A stretch of 64,000 bases of DNA, from the NCBI RefSeq assembly GCF_000003815.2, contig NC_049983.1:2110310-2174309 (forward strand), given 5' to 3'. Below are positions 25,737 to 37,700 of the stretch, piece by piece. The notes beneath the pieces are model-generated. The model made no database searches. It saw nothing but the letters and a program-made list of their open reading frames with translations, and was not told the DNA's origin. The stretch is from Branchiostoma floridae. Lineage: Eukaryota; Chordata; Leptocardii; Amphioxiformes; Branchiostomatidae. Both the position numbers and the translations under genes were made by a program. Within the stretch, counting starts at the first letter, position 1; the number at the start of each line of letters is the position of its first letter.

Positions 25737-28700
25737 TGTGTGTGTGTGTGTGTGTGTGTGTGGAAGGGGGTACTTGTATAATGTACCATGTAGTTTCTGT
25801 AGGATGAAAGAAACAGACAGGGTAGGCACGACACCTAATGTAGGCCTGGAAGGTAGTATAGCCACAGCAAAGACTATTTAGATTCCATGTTAAAGAACTG
25901 TCGGTTCCGATAAGGCAGTGGATTGTACATTGCTGTACATCAGCCCCCGCCCAACCCCCACCCTTTTCTATATATAACTGTTGCCTTCTGCCCAGTGCAA
26001 CCTGAGCTGGATTTGCCTGTTACCCAGTAATTAAAAATTCCATTAAAGGCAAAAACCCCATGCATAACCTTGAGCCCCAAAGGGGTAGCCTGGCTAGCCT
26101 GCAGGGCCCAGGGTTTTCCGTAAACCACACCGCCCCCCACCCCCCTCCCAATGATGCACAAAAACAAGGCTGGCCCATTTTGCTCCAACAGCGCTATTAT
26201 GTTTCACTCCGCTGGACTTACATACAGTCAGCAGCAATAAATACGAACTAACTAATTACGGTTTCAATTAGAGGTATCCATTGTAAAATCTTTGGGCTGC
26301 TTTTTTTTTTCCTTGCTGCTTCAAAAAAACATAAAGTTGGAAACCCAATCACATGTTGAAAAATGCCATGAATAAATGAGTGTGCATTAAGTGAGGGGGG
26401 GGGGGGGCGCTCGCCACAAGAATAGAAGTAAGTATCAGCTTACAAGTTATTCTTGGCGTAATTCTATATGGGCATAACCAGTAATCCATCACAGTCAAGT
26501 ATTATTTTTTCCCAATTCCTGTACAGTATAGCCGGATTCAGGAATTATCAGTGTGCCCTCTACAGCTAGGTAAAGTAAACTGTCAAGCCCCTGTCGATAA
26601 TGTGTTGCTGAGGGGTCAAAGTAAATGTTGGGAATTTCCCGGACATTTCACCAGGCTCAGTTGCTTGTTGCAGCTTCCCTGGACAAGAGTGTGAAAATAA
26701 CAATAAGGTGCAAAAAACTCAAACTAGATCAATCACAGAGTTATGTTTTAATCACGAGTATGAACATCACTATGATTGGCAGCTGTATAAAGTTGTAATC
26801 AGGATATACCATTGTAGGAGATGAAGGGGTGCATGTAAGCTACATAGTCACCCAAAATCGGTATTTCAGAAGGATTTCCTTGCAAATTGAAGGGTAGACA
26901 TTCTATGGTTCAACTGATATTCTTTCAGGAACTGGATCCCGGAAACCACTCATGGATATCATTAGAGGTAGAAGTACATTGTATACTACATGTTACCCAG
27001 CCGCTCCATTCCTAAGGTCCTTCTATAAATACCACAGTTACTGGGGCCATTATTATTTTATTAACCCTGTAGTAGTTTGGATGTAAAGCTTGATTTGTTG
27101 TCGTTGGTCCTAAAATAATAGCAAATAACTTGTACGTTTTCGAAATTTCACAAGGGACCCCAGGCCTCTAGCACACCTTTTCAAGGTGGCTTTGTCATAT
27201 GGTTACAATATAGGTATTGTGATAAAATACACCTTTCGCCTTCTTCTTGGGAAATGACTGGTGATCAATTGGATTTGCGTTTCAGTTGCGTTGTTTCCTG
27301 CCATACATAAGCGTATTTTTTCACCATCAATGAGCAATTGTATGCAGTAATTCACAGTCTTGAAATAGTTGAACTGTAATTTCCAACACCAAAATTGGAC
27401 TCACCCAACTCACCCGCGGTGGGCGCCAAAGACTTTCTGCAACCTATAATCCACTGCTTACTGAGTGACGTGTTCTATCTGCATAACTTGACGTCACGAC
27501 AGCAGTGGATTGTTCATTCCTTGACAAAGACTGATGCTGTGCTGTCGAAACTTTGGGTGAGTCCAATTTTGTTGTTGGAAATCACAGTTCAACTATTTCA
27601 AGAATGACTTCTACCAACACAGATGAACTTTCAAGTTAAGAAATTCACAGTGATGCACTTTTTTGCCCATAGGTAACTCCTGGAAGTCTTGCTGCCCAAG
27701 CAAACGTCAATCCTGGAGATGTCGTACTGAGGATCGGATCCTGTATAGCGGATACACTGACATATAGCGAGGCAAACACCATCATCAAGGCCAACTACGG
27801 AGCTCTCGAGCTTATTCTCGTCAGGTACATTTTCACTACATTATCTCTAAACAGTGGAAGCCAGTTAATTGCACAACGGATTTACGCACACTTCTGTTAA
27901 CTGCACGGAATCCCAAAATACCAAACCGGTGCGGTCCAGCTAGATAACTTCGCATTATTGCACCAGCCAGATAATTGCATTAAATTAACTGGCAAATAGG
28001 CTGTGCAATTAAGCGACTTCTACTCTACTTAGGAGTGAAGTATTATTCCTATCCAGACTTGGCTTCTTGGCATTCCTTGAAGGAGGGAATATGAAATAGA
28101 GAGGAACATTTCAGACTATCGTTCCATTGTTAATTGCATGTATGTAGGTCAATTTAAATCTATGTACTCAGACGCAATTGTTGAGACAGAGTTATGTTGA
28201 TAGTAGAAAATTAGGGTGATTATAATAGTATGACTATCAGAGTCATCTAAATCACGAGGTGATAAAAGAATGAAGTAAAACCTTTCAACTTACAGTATGT
28301 GGATAGATAGTGTTTTATTAGTGCAATATGAGCGTCGAATTTTGAACAGCGTGTACTGTGTAATTTTTGTGAATGCGTGTATTGATTATCCAGCATTTTA
28401 GTTATGGGCCAAAGGGTACTAAAATTTTGTTGGCGACGTTAAAGAGGTTCAAGTATGTGTACAGTTGCTAACAATTATCTTCCAACAGTGACTGTATTTC
28501 CAAGGTAGAGAACGTATCTCCAAATTTTCGATGTCTGACAGCATATCTTGGGAGGGTGCAGATAATCTACACAAGCCTGGTCTAGTCTCGTGTTCTCTCG
28601 TGAGATCGAGACTAGGTCAATCTCCGTGACCAAGAGGTGCTGTCAGACATCGAAACGAACAAGGTACGTTCTCTACCTTTAAAATACAGTCATGGTTGGA

Positions 28701-31700
28701 AAAAAAATTATTAGTAATTTGTTGGTGACATTTTCTTTCCCTCTGTTCAAAGTCTGGAAACTGCCAACTTTATTCCTTGTTCTATGAAATCACTGGGTGA
28801 CGAATGGCAGAGTTCAGACATGTGTTGAGTCAACAAACTAGCAATTAATGATGTCTTCCAGCAAAATGTCTTGGTTTTCGTCAAGCTTTTCTCAGATGAA
28901 ACGGCACCATCAATATTTCATAGATAAATATTAGACTCGTTGCAGTCTTCGGAACGGGGCTGTTTTTTTCGGGGGGGGGGGGGGTTGGGGGGTGGCGGTG
29001 GTTCGCGATTTTCAACGTTGGCTATGTTCTCTTGTGGCGGGAAAGGAAGTAGCCGAGAAAAGAAATCTCAGGGGATACCCTCGTTGACATGTTCCGATGG
29101 TATCGCACGGAGGTGTCCGAGACATTTCACGCACTTGCTGCCGGAGGCGATAGAGTGACGGAAGAGCAGGACGTAACGGCGTTAGTCCGGACCGTCCATG
29201 TAAATAACCGGAAGTGTTGTCCCACCTTTAATCGANNNNNNNNNNNNNNNNNNNNNNNNNNNNNNNNNNNNNNNNNNNNNNNNNNNNNNNNNNNNNNNNN
29301 NNNNNNNNNNNNNNNNNNNNNNNNNNNNNNNNNNNTCCCGGCACAAGAGAACATAGGCTTCTTTGAAAATCGCGCCCCCCCCCCCCCCCAAGAAAACAGC
29401 CCTATTCCGAAGACTGGAACGGAATCTAGATAAAGTTATACTCTCATACTTTTCGCAAGATAGTAGGAAAAGCCTTTAGATCTACCTGTAGCAGTACACA
29501 CAATGTTTAATCTGACTTTTGAAGCGAAATGTACCATTTGTGTTTTTTTTCAGAGGGGATGGCACAGTGAGACCGTTGCCACCACCCCCGACCGGACCTT
29601 TATCTCGCACAACACAAGGACAGCCAGCGGTAAGGCTGTATATTTACCCAATTTTAGACACAGGACTTAACAACGCATTTGTACAATACGCAATTGGGAG
29701 ACGGGATTAGCAACCCCTCCCCATATACCTCTAGAATCGTACTAACTGCTAAAAACATAGAGAAACTTGTGTCTTACTCCGAGTACAAAGGGTCTAGAAT
29801 GTAACTAAAAAAAGACCGTCCCAGAATCGTTAGGGGGAATTCTCAAGGACATAGAAAACAATACAGGATCTTACTTTTAAAGCTTCCACTAGTTCCAGCA
29901 GTGTGATCTTGTTGTTAGTAGCCAAATTGATAATGTCATGATATATGAAAAAATTCCTCTCCAACGTTGGGACTCATCATCATTGGCACTTGACTCCTCA
30001 TGAAAGCTTCTTTGACTTTGGTCAGAGATTAAGCCAAGTATCCGACCCCCCGACCCCAGGAAAAGAGTAGCATTATGATTGAGACAGGTAGTATAAGCTA
30101 TGCAGACTGCCCCCATACCCACAGGCACTACAAGGTGCATAAATGTGAAAATTATGTGAATTTTCTGGAAAATTCTATGAAAATGTGATATGATGTGATA
30201 TTATGTGAAACATTTTGAGGTTCAATAGCATCACATTTTATCACATAAGTTGACATATAATCACATAAAATAACATTCACGTCACATTTCTGAGGGATGG
30301 CACAGAAATTGAGCTTTATGTGAAAAAAATGTTATAAGTTTACATCACATTTTTTCACATTTCCCCAAAACGGTCTTGAAGAATCACATTCTGAAATGTA
30401 AAAATATGTTACCTAATGTGACATTGGTTGTGCAGCCATTATGTGAAATAATGTGACTGTCGATACACGTCTCGACCGGCTATACTTATGTGATTTTTAT
30501 GTGAAAAGGGCTCTTGATGAAAATGTGAAATAATGTTAAATTGAATCACATTCTATGAAATGTGACTTCATGTTAAACTTATGTGAAATGCGGTCAGCTA
30601 CGAAATGTGAAAACATGTGAAGACAACTGGCATGCTGAGAAATGTGAACTTTATGTGATGTTCACAAACTTGCAAGATGTGAAAAAAATGTGACAGGATA
30701 TCACATTTTTTATTTGTGAAACTAATGTGATTTCCACTTATATAAGATATGAAGTAATTTGATTTGGCAGGCTATGTAAAGGTAAGTGTGCTAAAGTTGA
30801 TGTATAAAGCCTTATTGATTTGTGTATACGTATTTGCAATTACAAGCGAACGGCACACAAGCCAGCAACGAAATCAACAAGAAAGTGGTTTATATTTAAT
30901 CAGAAGTGGACATACACTGGAGTTTGGAATAATTTTTTTCTAACATGGACATGCTAAATGCCTCTAAGAAAGCTAATGGATCAAGTACATGTATATGGAC
31001 AGGCGTCACTAATATGGTAATTGAGGTCAACTAGTTCATGTACGTACTCGGGATCGACCGTCCGAGCGGGTGTCGAACGTCGGCGAGTTCCGATCTCGAG
31101 CGAAGGCACCCGAAGGTCGCCGAAGGCGATCAAACCAGAAGGTCGCCCTCGGCGACCAGCAAGCGGAGCGTGATTTTTCTAGGAAGGAGAGCTAGTCAAG
31201 CGCTGATGGGGGCGTTTTATGAGCGCAGCGGGTGGACATTGTCTGGTGGCTCGGCTTGAGTGCCAGTTTGCTTGTGTGGCACCACTGTGTACTAGTGTGA
31301 CACTTTTATATATATACATCCTGACTTATTGTGACCTGTACTTAGCTCGGTTGGGCAAAATTGTACAATAAAGGTCTTCATTCAATTATCAGTAAAGTAT
31401 CTCCTCTTTGTTGCAGCCAACAACAAAAATTCCGAGGCCTATTGTCCATGGTCAACCTGGGTGTTCGGGGCGTCATAAAGACAATAGCAAAAATTAACAC
31501 ACAAAAATGTATGCAACAGCAGGTGCCGGAACAAACAATGGCGGTAATTTGTCTAAACAAATCGTAATCCAAAACCGGCAAGATTTGTTTCTGACTCATT
31601 CCGTGTAAGAAACACAAAGAAATCCGTAATAATAATTTCAGTTCATCAATACGAAAACAGTGAAGTTTCTAAATGCCTCTAAATCAATGTGACGACAACA

Positions 31701-34700
31701 CATGTACATAGAGGAACATAGTATCTTAGATCGAGGGCGTTATGTAAGACATAAGTGAGTTGGTGAGGTGGCCTTTTAGAAACAAGTTCCACTTCCACGG
31801 ATCTGAAAAGGAAAACTCTCGAGCTCCTGCCGATTGTGACTTTCACTATGTTGGATATTATTTGCACATGTATTACTAAAGTTATGCTGTATCCCCTAAT
31901 TTGAACTAAATGAGGCTGTAGAACATTGGAAAGTCTTGTTTAAGGATTACAAGACATAGGATTCTGGTCTAGCATTATTATTACTGACAGGCAACTTGTG
32001 TTTGAAGTGTTTCAATGCAGTCCTGATAGACTTTACCTGAAAAGATGGCCAACGGCAAAATGGATAGATTCTTGTTGTTTTCTAAAGTCTAAGAAATGCT
32101 GTAGAACATTGACAAGTCCTGTTTTAAGATTGTAAGACATATGGGATTCTGGTCTAGCATTATTAATACCTACGGGTAACTTGTACAGCTTTAAAAGGAC
32201 GCCCAAACAGGAATGTTGACCACAAACTTTGAAGTGTTTCAATGCAGGACTAAAATAGACTTTACCCTAAATTGTGGCCGACGGGAAAATGGATGGATTC
32301 TTGTTGTTTTCTTAAGTAAGGAATGTTGCAAAACACTGAAAAGACCTGTATTAAGATTATAAGATATATAGGATTCTGGTCTACCATCATTATTAACTAC
32401 GGGTAACTTGTACAGCTTTGAAGGGTCGCCCAAACAGGAATGTTGACCACGCATTTTGGAGTGTTCCAATGCAGGCCTGATAGACTTTACACTAAACTGT
32501 GCATGTGGCAAACGGGAAAATGGATGGATTCTTGTTGTTTTTCAAAGTTAGGAATGCGGCAGAGCCTTGAAAAAATCTTGTTTTGATGTTATAATATATT
32601 TAGGATTCTGGTCTAGCAATATTGACTACGGGCAACTTGTGCAGCTTTGAAGGTACGCCCGAATAGGAAAGTTGACCACACATTTTGGACTGTTCCAATG
32701 CAGGCCTGATAGACTTTATCCGAAACGATGGCCGACGGGGAAATGGATGGATTCTTGTTGTTTTCTAAAGTTAGAAATGCTGTAGAACATTGACAAGTCC
32801 TGTTTTGTTGTTATAAGACGTATGGGATTCTGGTCTAGCATTATTACCTACGGGTAACTTGTACAGCTTTAAAAGCACGCCCGAACATGAATGTTGACCA
32901 CGCATTTTGGAGTGTTTCAATGCAGAACTAATGGACTTTACTCTAAATTGTGGCGGACGGAAAAAATGGATGGATTCTTGTTGTTTTCTAAAGTAAGGAA
33001 TGTTGTAAAACACTAAAAAGACCTGTTTGAAGATTATTAGACATATAGCATTCTGGTCTATCATTATTACTTACTGGTAACTTGTACAGCTTTGAAGGGA
33101 CGCCTAAACAGAAATGTTGATCTCGCATTTTTAGGTGTTTCAATGCAGGCCTGATAGACTTTACCCAAACCGTGGCCAAGGGGAAAATGAATAGATTCTT
33201 GTCCTTTTCTAAAGTTAGGAATGCTGTAGAGCCTTGAAAAGTCCTGTTTTGATGTTATAAGATATTTAGGATTCTGGTCTATCATTATTGACTACGGTTA
33301 ACTTATACAGCTTTGAAGGGACGCCCAAACAGGAATGTTGACCACAAACTTTGAAGTGTTTCAACGCAGGACTAATTGACGTTACCCTAAATTTTGGCCG
33401 ACGGGAAAATGGATGGATTCTTGTTGTTTTCTTAAGTAAGGAATGTTGCAAAACACTGAAAAGACCTGTTTTAAGATTATAAGATATATAGGATTCTGGT
33501 CTATCATTATCAACTACGGGGTAACTTGTACAGCTTTGAAGGGACGCCCAAACAGGAAGGTTGACCAAGCATTTTGGACTGTTCCAATGCAAGCCTGATA
33601 GACTTTACCCAAAACTATGGCCGACGTGGGTAATGGATGGATTCTTGTTGTTTTCTAACGTTAGGAATGCTGTAGAGCATTGAAAACTCCTGTTTTAAGA
33701 TTATAAGATATATAAGATTCTTGTATAGCAATATTGAGCTAACTCATATATAGCTAACTTGTACAGCTTAAAAGGGACGCCCAAACATGAATGTTTGAAG
33801 TGTTTCAATGTAGGCCTCATAGACTAAACTGTGGCCGACGGCAAAATGGATGGATTCTTGTTGTTTTCTAAAGTAAGAAATGCTCTAGAACATTGACAAG
33901 TCCTGTTATAAGATCATAAGACATGTGGGATTCTGGTCTAGCATTATTACCTACGGGTAACTTGTACAGCTTTAACTTAAAACGACACCCAAACAGGAAT
34001 GTTGACGACGCATTTTGAAGTGTTTCAATGCAGGACTAATTGACGTTACCCTAAATTGTGGCCGACGGGAAAATGGATGGATTCTTGTCGTTTTCTAAAG
34101 TTAGGAACGTTGTAAAACACTGAAAAGACCTGTTTTAAGATTACAAGATATATAGGATTCTGGTCTATTATTATCACCTACGGGTAATTTGTACAGCTTT
34201 GAAGGGACGCCCAAACAGAAATGTTGACTACGCAATTCGGAGTATTTCAATGCAAGCCTGATAGACTTTACCCTAAACCGTGGCCCACGGGAAAATGGAT
34301 GGATTCTTGTCGTTTTCTAACGTTAGGAATGCTGTAGAGCATTGAAAAGTCCTGTTTTGTTGTTATTAGGTATTTAGGATTCTGGTCTATCATTATTAAC
34401 TACGGGTAGCTTGTACAGCTTTGAAGGGACGCCCAAACAGAAATGTTGACCACGCATTTTGCAGTTTTCTAATGCAGGCCTGATACTTTACCCTAAACTG
34501 TGGCCGATTGGAAAATGGATGGATTCTTGTTGTTTTCTTAAGTTAGGAATGCGGTAGAACATTGACAAGTCCTGTTTTAAGATTAAAGACGTGTAGGATT
34601 CTGGTCTAGCATTATAAATACCTACGGGTAACTTGAACAGATTTGAAAGGACGCCCAAACATGAATATTTGACCACAAAATTGGAAGTTATTCAATGCAG

Positions 34701-37700
34701 GACTAATTGACGTTACCTTAAATTGTGGCCAACGGGAAAATGGACGGATTCTTGTTGTTTTCTAAAGTAAGGAATGTTGTAAAACACTGAAAAGACCTGT
34801 TTTTAGATTACAAGATTTATAGGATTCTGGTCTATCATTATTACCTTCGGGTAACTTGTACAGCTTTGATGGGACGCCCAAACAGAAATGTTGACCACGC
34901 AATTTGGAGTATTTGAATGCAGGCCTGATAGACTTTACCCTAAACAGTGGCCCACGGGAAATGAATGGATTCTTGTTCTTTTTCTAACGTTACAAATGGT
35001 GTAGAGCATTGAAAAGTCCTGTTTTGTTGTTATAAGATATATAGGATTCTGGTCTATCATTATTACCTACGGGTAACTTGTACAGCTTTGAAGGGACGCC
35101 CAAACAGAAATGTTTACCATGCATTTTGGAGTTTTTCAATGCAGGCCTGATAGACTTTACCCGAAACGATGGCCGACGGGAAAATGGATGGATTCTTGTT
35201 GTTTTCTAAAGTTAGGAATGCGGTAGAACATTTAGAAGTTCTGTTTTAAGATTGTAAGACATATAGGATTCTGGTCTACCATTATTAATACCTACGGGTA
35301 ACTTGTACAGCTTTAAAGGCACGCCCGAACATGAATGTTGACCACGCAATTTTGAGTGTTTCAATGCAGGACTAATAGACTTTACCCGAAACTGTGGCCG
35401 ACGGGAAAATGAATGGATTCTTGTTGTTTTCTAAAGTAAGGAATGTTGCAAAACACTGAAAATACCGGTTTTAAGATTACAAGATATATAGGATTCTGGT
35501 CTAGCATTATTACCTACGGGTAACTTGTACAGCTTTGAAGGGACGCCTAAACAGGAATGTTGACCACGTCTTTTGAAGTGTTTCAATGCAGGCCTGATAG
35601 ACTTTACCCTAAACTGTGGCCGACGGGAAAATGGATAGATTCTTGTTGTTTTCTTAAGTTAGGAATGCGGTAGAACATTGAAAACTCCTGTATTAAGATT
35701 GTAAGACACATAGGATTCTGGTCTAGCATTATTGATACCTACGGGTAACTTGTACAGCTTTATAATCACGCCCGAACAAGAATGTTGACCACGCATTTTG
35801 GAGTGTTTCAATGCAGAACTAATAGACTTTACCCTAAATTGTGTCCGACGGGAAAATGGATGGATTCTTGTTGTTTTCTAAAGCAAGGAATGTTGCAAAA
35901 CACTAAAAATACCTGTTTTAAGATTACAAGATATATAGGATTCTGGTCTAGCATTATTACCTACGGGTAACTTGTACAGCTTTGAAGGGACGCCCAAACA
36001 GAAATGTTGACTACGCAATTTGGAGTATTTCAAAGCAAGCCTAATAGACTTTACCCTTAACCGTGGCCGACGGGAAAATGGATGGAATCTTGTTGTTTTC
36101 TAAAGTTAAGAATGCTATAAATAATTGACAAGTCCTGTTTTAAGATTATAAGATATATAGGATTCTGGTCTAGCACTATTACCTACGGGTAACTTGTACA
36201 GCTCTAAAAGAACGTTCAAACAGGAAGGTTGCCCACAAAGTTTTCAAGTGTTTCCATGTAGACCTGATATTTCTCCAAGCAGAAGTTTTTTTTACGTTTT
36301 TTTAGTCGTTGTAAAGCGAGCTTTCTATTTTGTATTGTATCTTGTATTGGCTGGCAGAGTTCAAGAAAAATGACAAAATAGAAAGCCCGATAAAAGCAAG
36401 GAGCTTTTATAAAAGCGACTAAAAATTCGTCAAAAACAGCTGGGGCATAGATTCGTCTCCCTAATGAGAAAACAATGGGGATTATGGGCGAGAGGGAAAG
36501 AATGTAGGTGTGAAACGCACTTTGACCGCGCGCATTAGACCGCCCGGAGGGACCATAAACCGGATTTTTCGCCGTTATCCCAGAAATCTTCGCCTTTCCA
36601 CGTTTATAAATCTTGGCCAGGGTCCATAAACGAAAAATGTCGCCAAAAGGGGCAATCTAACAGCGACAATTTTGAGGCGCTAATAAATTGCCCCAGAATT
36701 GTAACCAAAAATGTCCGTTTGTAACCATTCCGTGTTCGTAGTGCCCAATACACATCCCAGTCTGCAGTCAAGTGAAGCCAGACTTTGTACAAGTCAGATG
36801 AGATGTGTTTGGGCAAGGAGGTTGAAAAATTTGGGTAAACCCTGTCCTGTCTTTTGTACGTAAGTTCTATAATCATTTGCTATAGACTCCCTTTTACATT
36901 TTTTCATATTGGCCTGTTCCTGTTGGCAGCTTGCGTTGTTTAGATTATGATTTGACAATGATTGTATAGATGCCGGAAATAGTCGTCGCTTCAGTTTACG
37001 GGCTTATAAATGTTTCCTGTTGTATAAGCACTGTAAAATGAAATACTATACATAGAGTGAAGATTTGTAAATATGATTTCATATAATTTGGATTGTGACC
37101 TCTGAGTGGTAAAACGAGTCTCCTCGAATCAGTAAGCCTTCAAGCATTTTGCACTTCAATGTTGACATCGTCAAATTATCTATATGTACATATACAAGTA
37201 AGTCTTATGGGTGGCAGTACAAAAGCCTAGCCGATGTGCAAAGTAAACACCTGTATATTTTGTACGAACAACAATGAATCTTATCCCTTTTATGTTGTCC
37301 AATTAGCCCCTTGTTTTGTCTTTATACTTTATAGGAGTATGCTAAGCATATTTCTCTAAGCCTCTACAGGAGGCAATTAGCATGTCCATGTCAGATAAAT
37401 AAGAGAATCTTTTCTAAACTCCAGTCAGTCCACTGTTTGTTTAGCCTGAGTATCATCCTCAGTAGTAACCGCTGNNNNNNNNNNNNNNNNNNNNNNNNNN
37501 NNNNNNNNNNNNNNNNNNNNNNNNNNNNNNNNNNNNNNNNNNNNNNNNNNNNNNNNNNNNNNNNNNNNNNNNNNTCGTGAGCCAGCGGTTACTACGGAGG
37601 ATGATACTCAGGCTACTGTTTGTTCGCTTCTTTGGATCCGGAGTTGACGTAAAAAAATAAAGCGCGTCCTTGTTGATCTTATAGCAGGCTTGTGTGTTGT

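Noticed and set aside
25618..25881. Frames encoding VCVCVC / THTHTH runs on both strands
   Set aside because: They are translations of the (GT)n microsatellite, not genes.
31905..36275. Series of minus-strand frames of 62-108 codons with similar peptides; also the thought of a CRISPR-like array
   Set aside because: The peptides repeat only because the DNA is a satellite; the 221-base period breaks frame between units. There are no short repeats with unique spacers, and the genome is eukaryotic.
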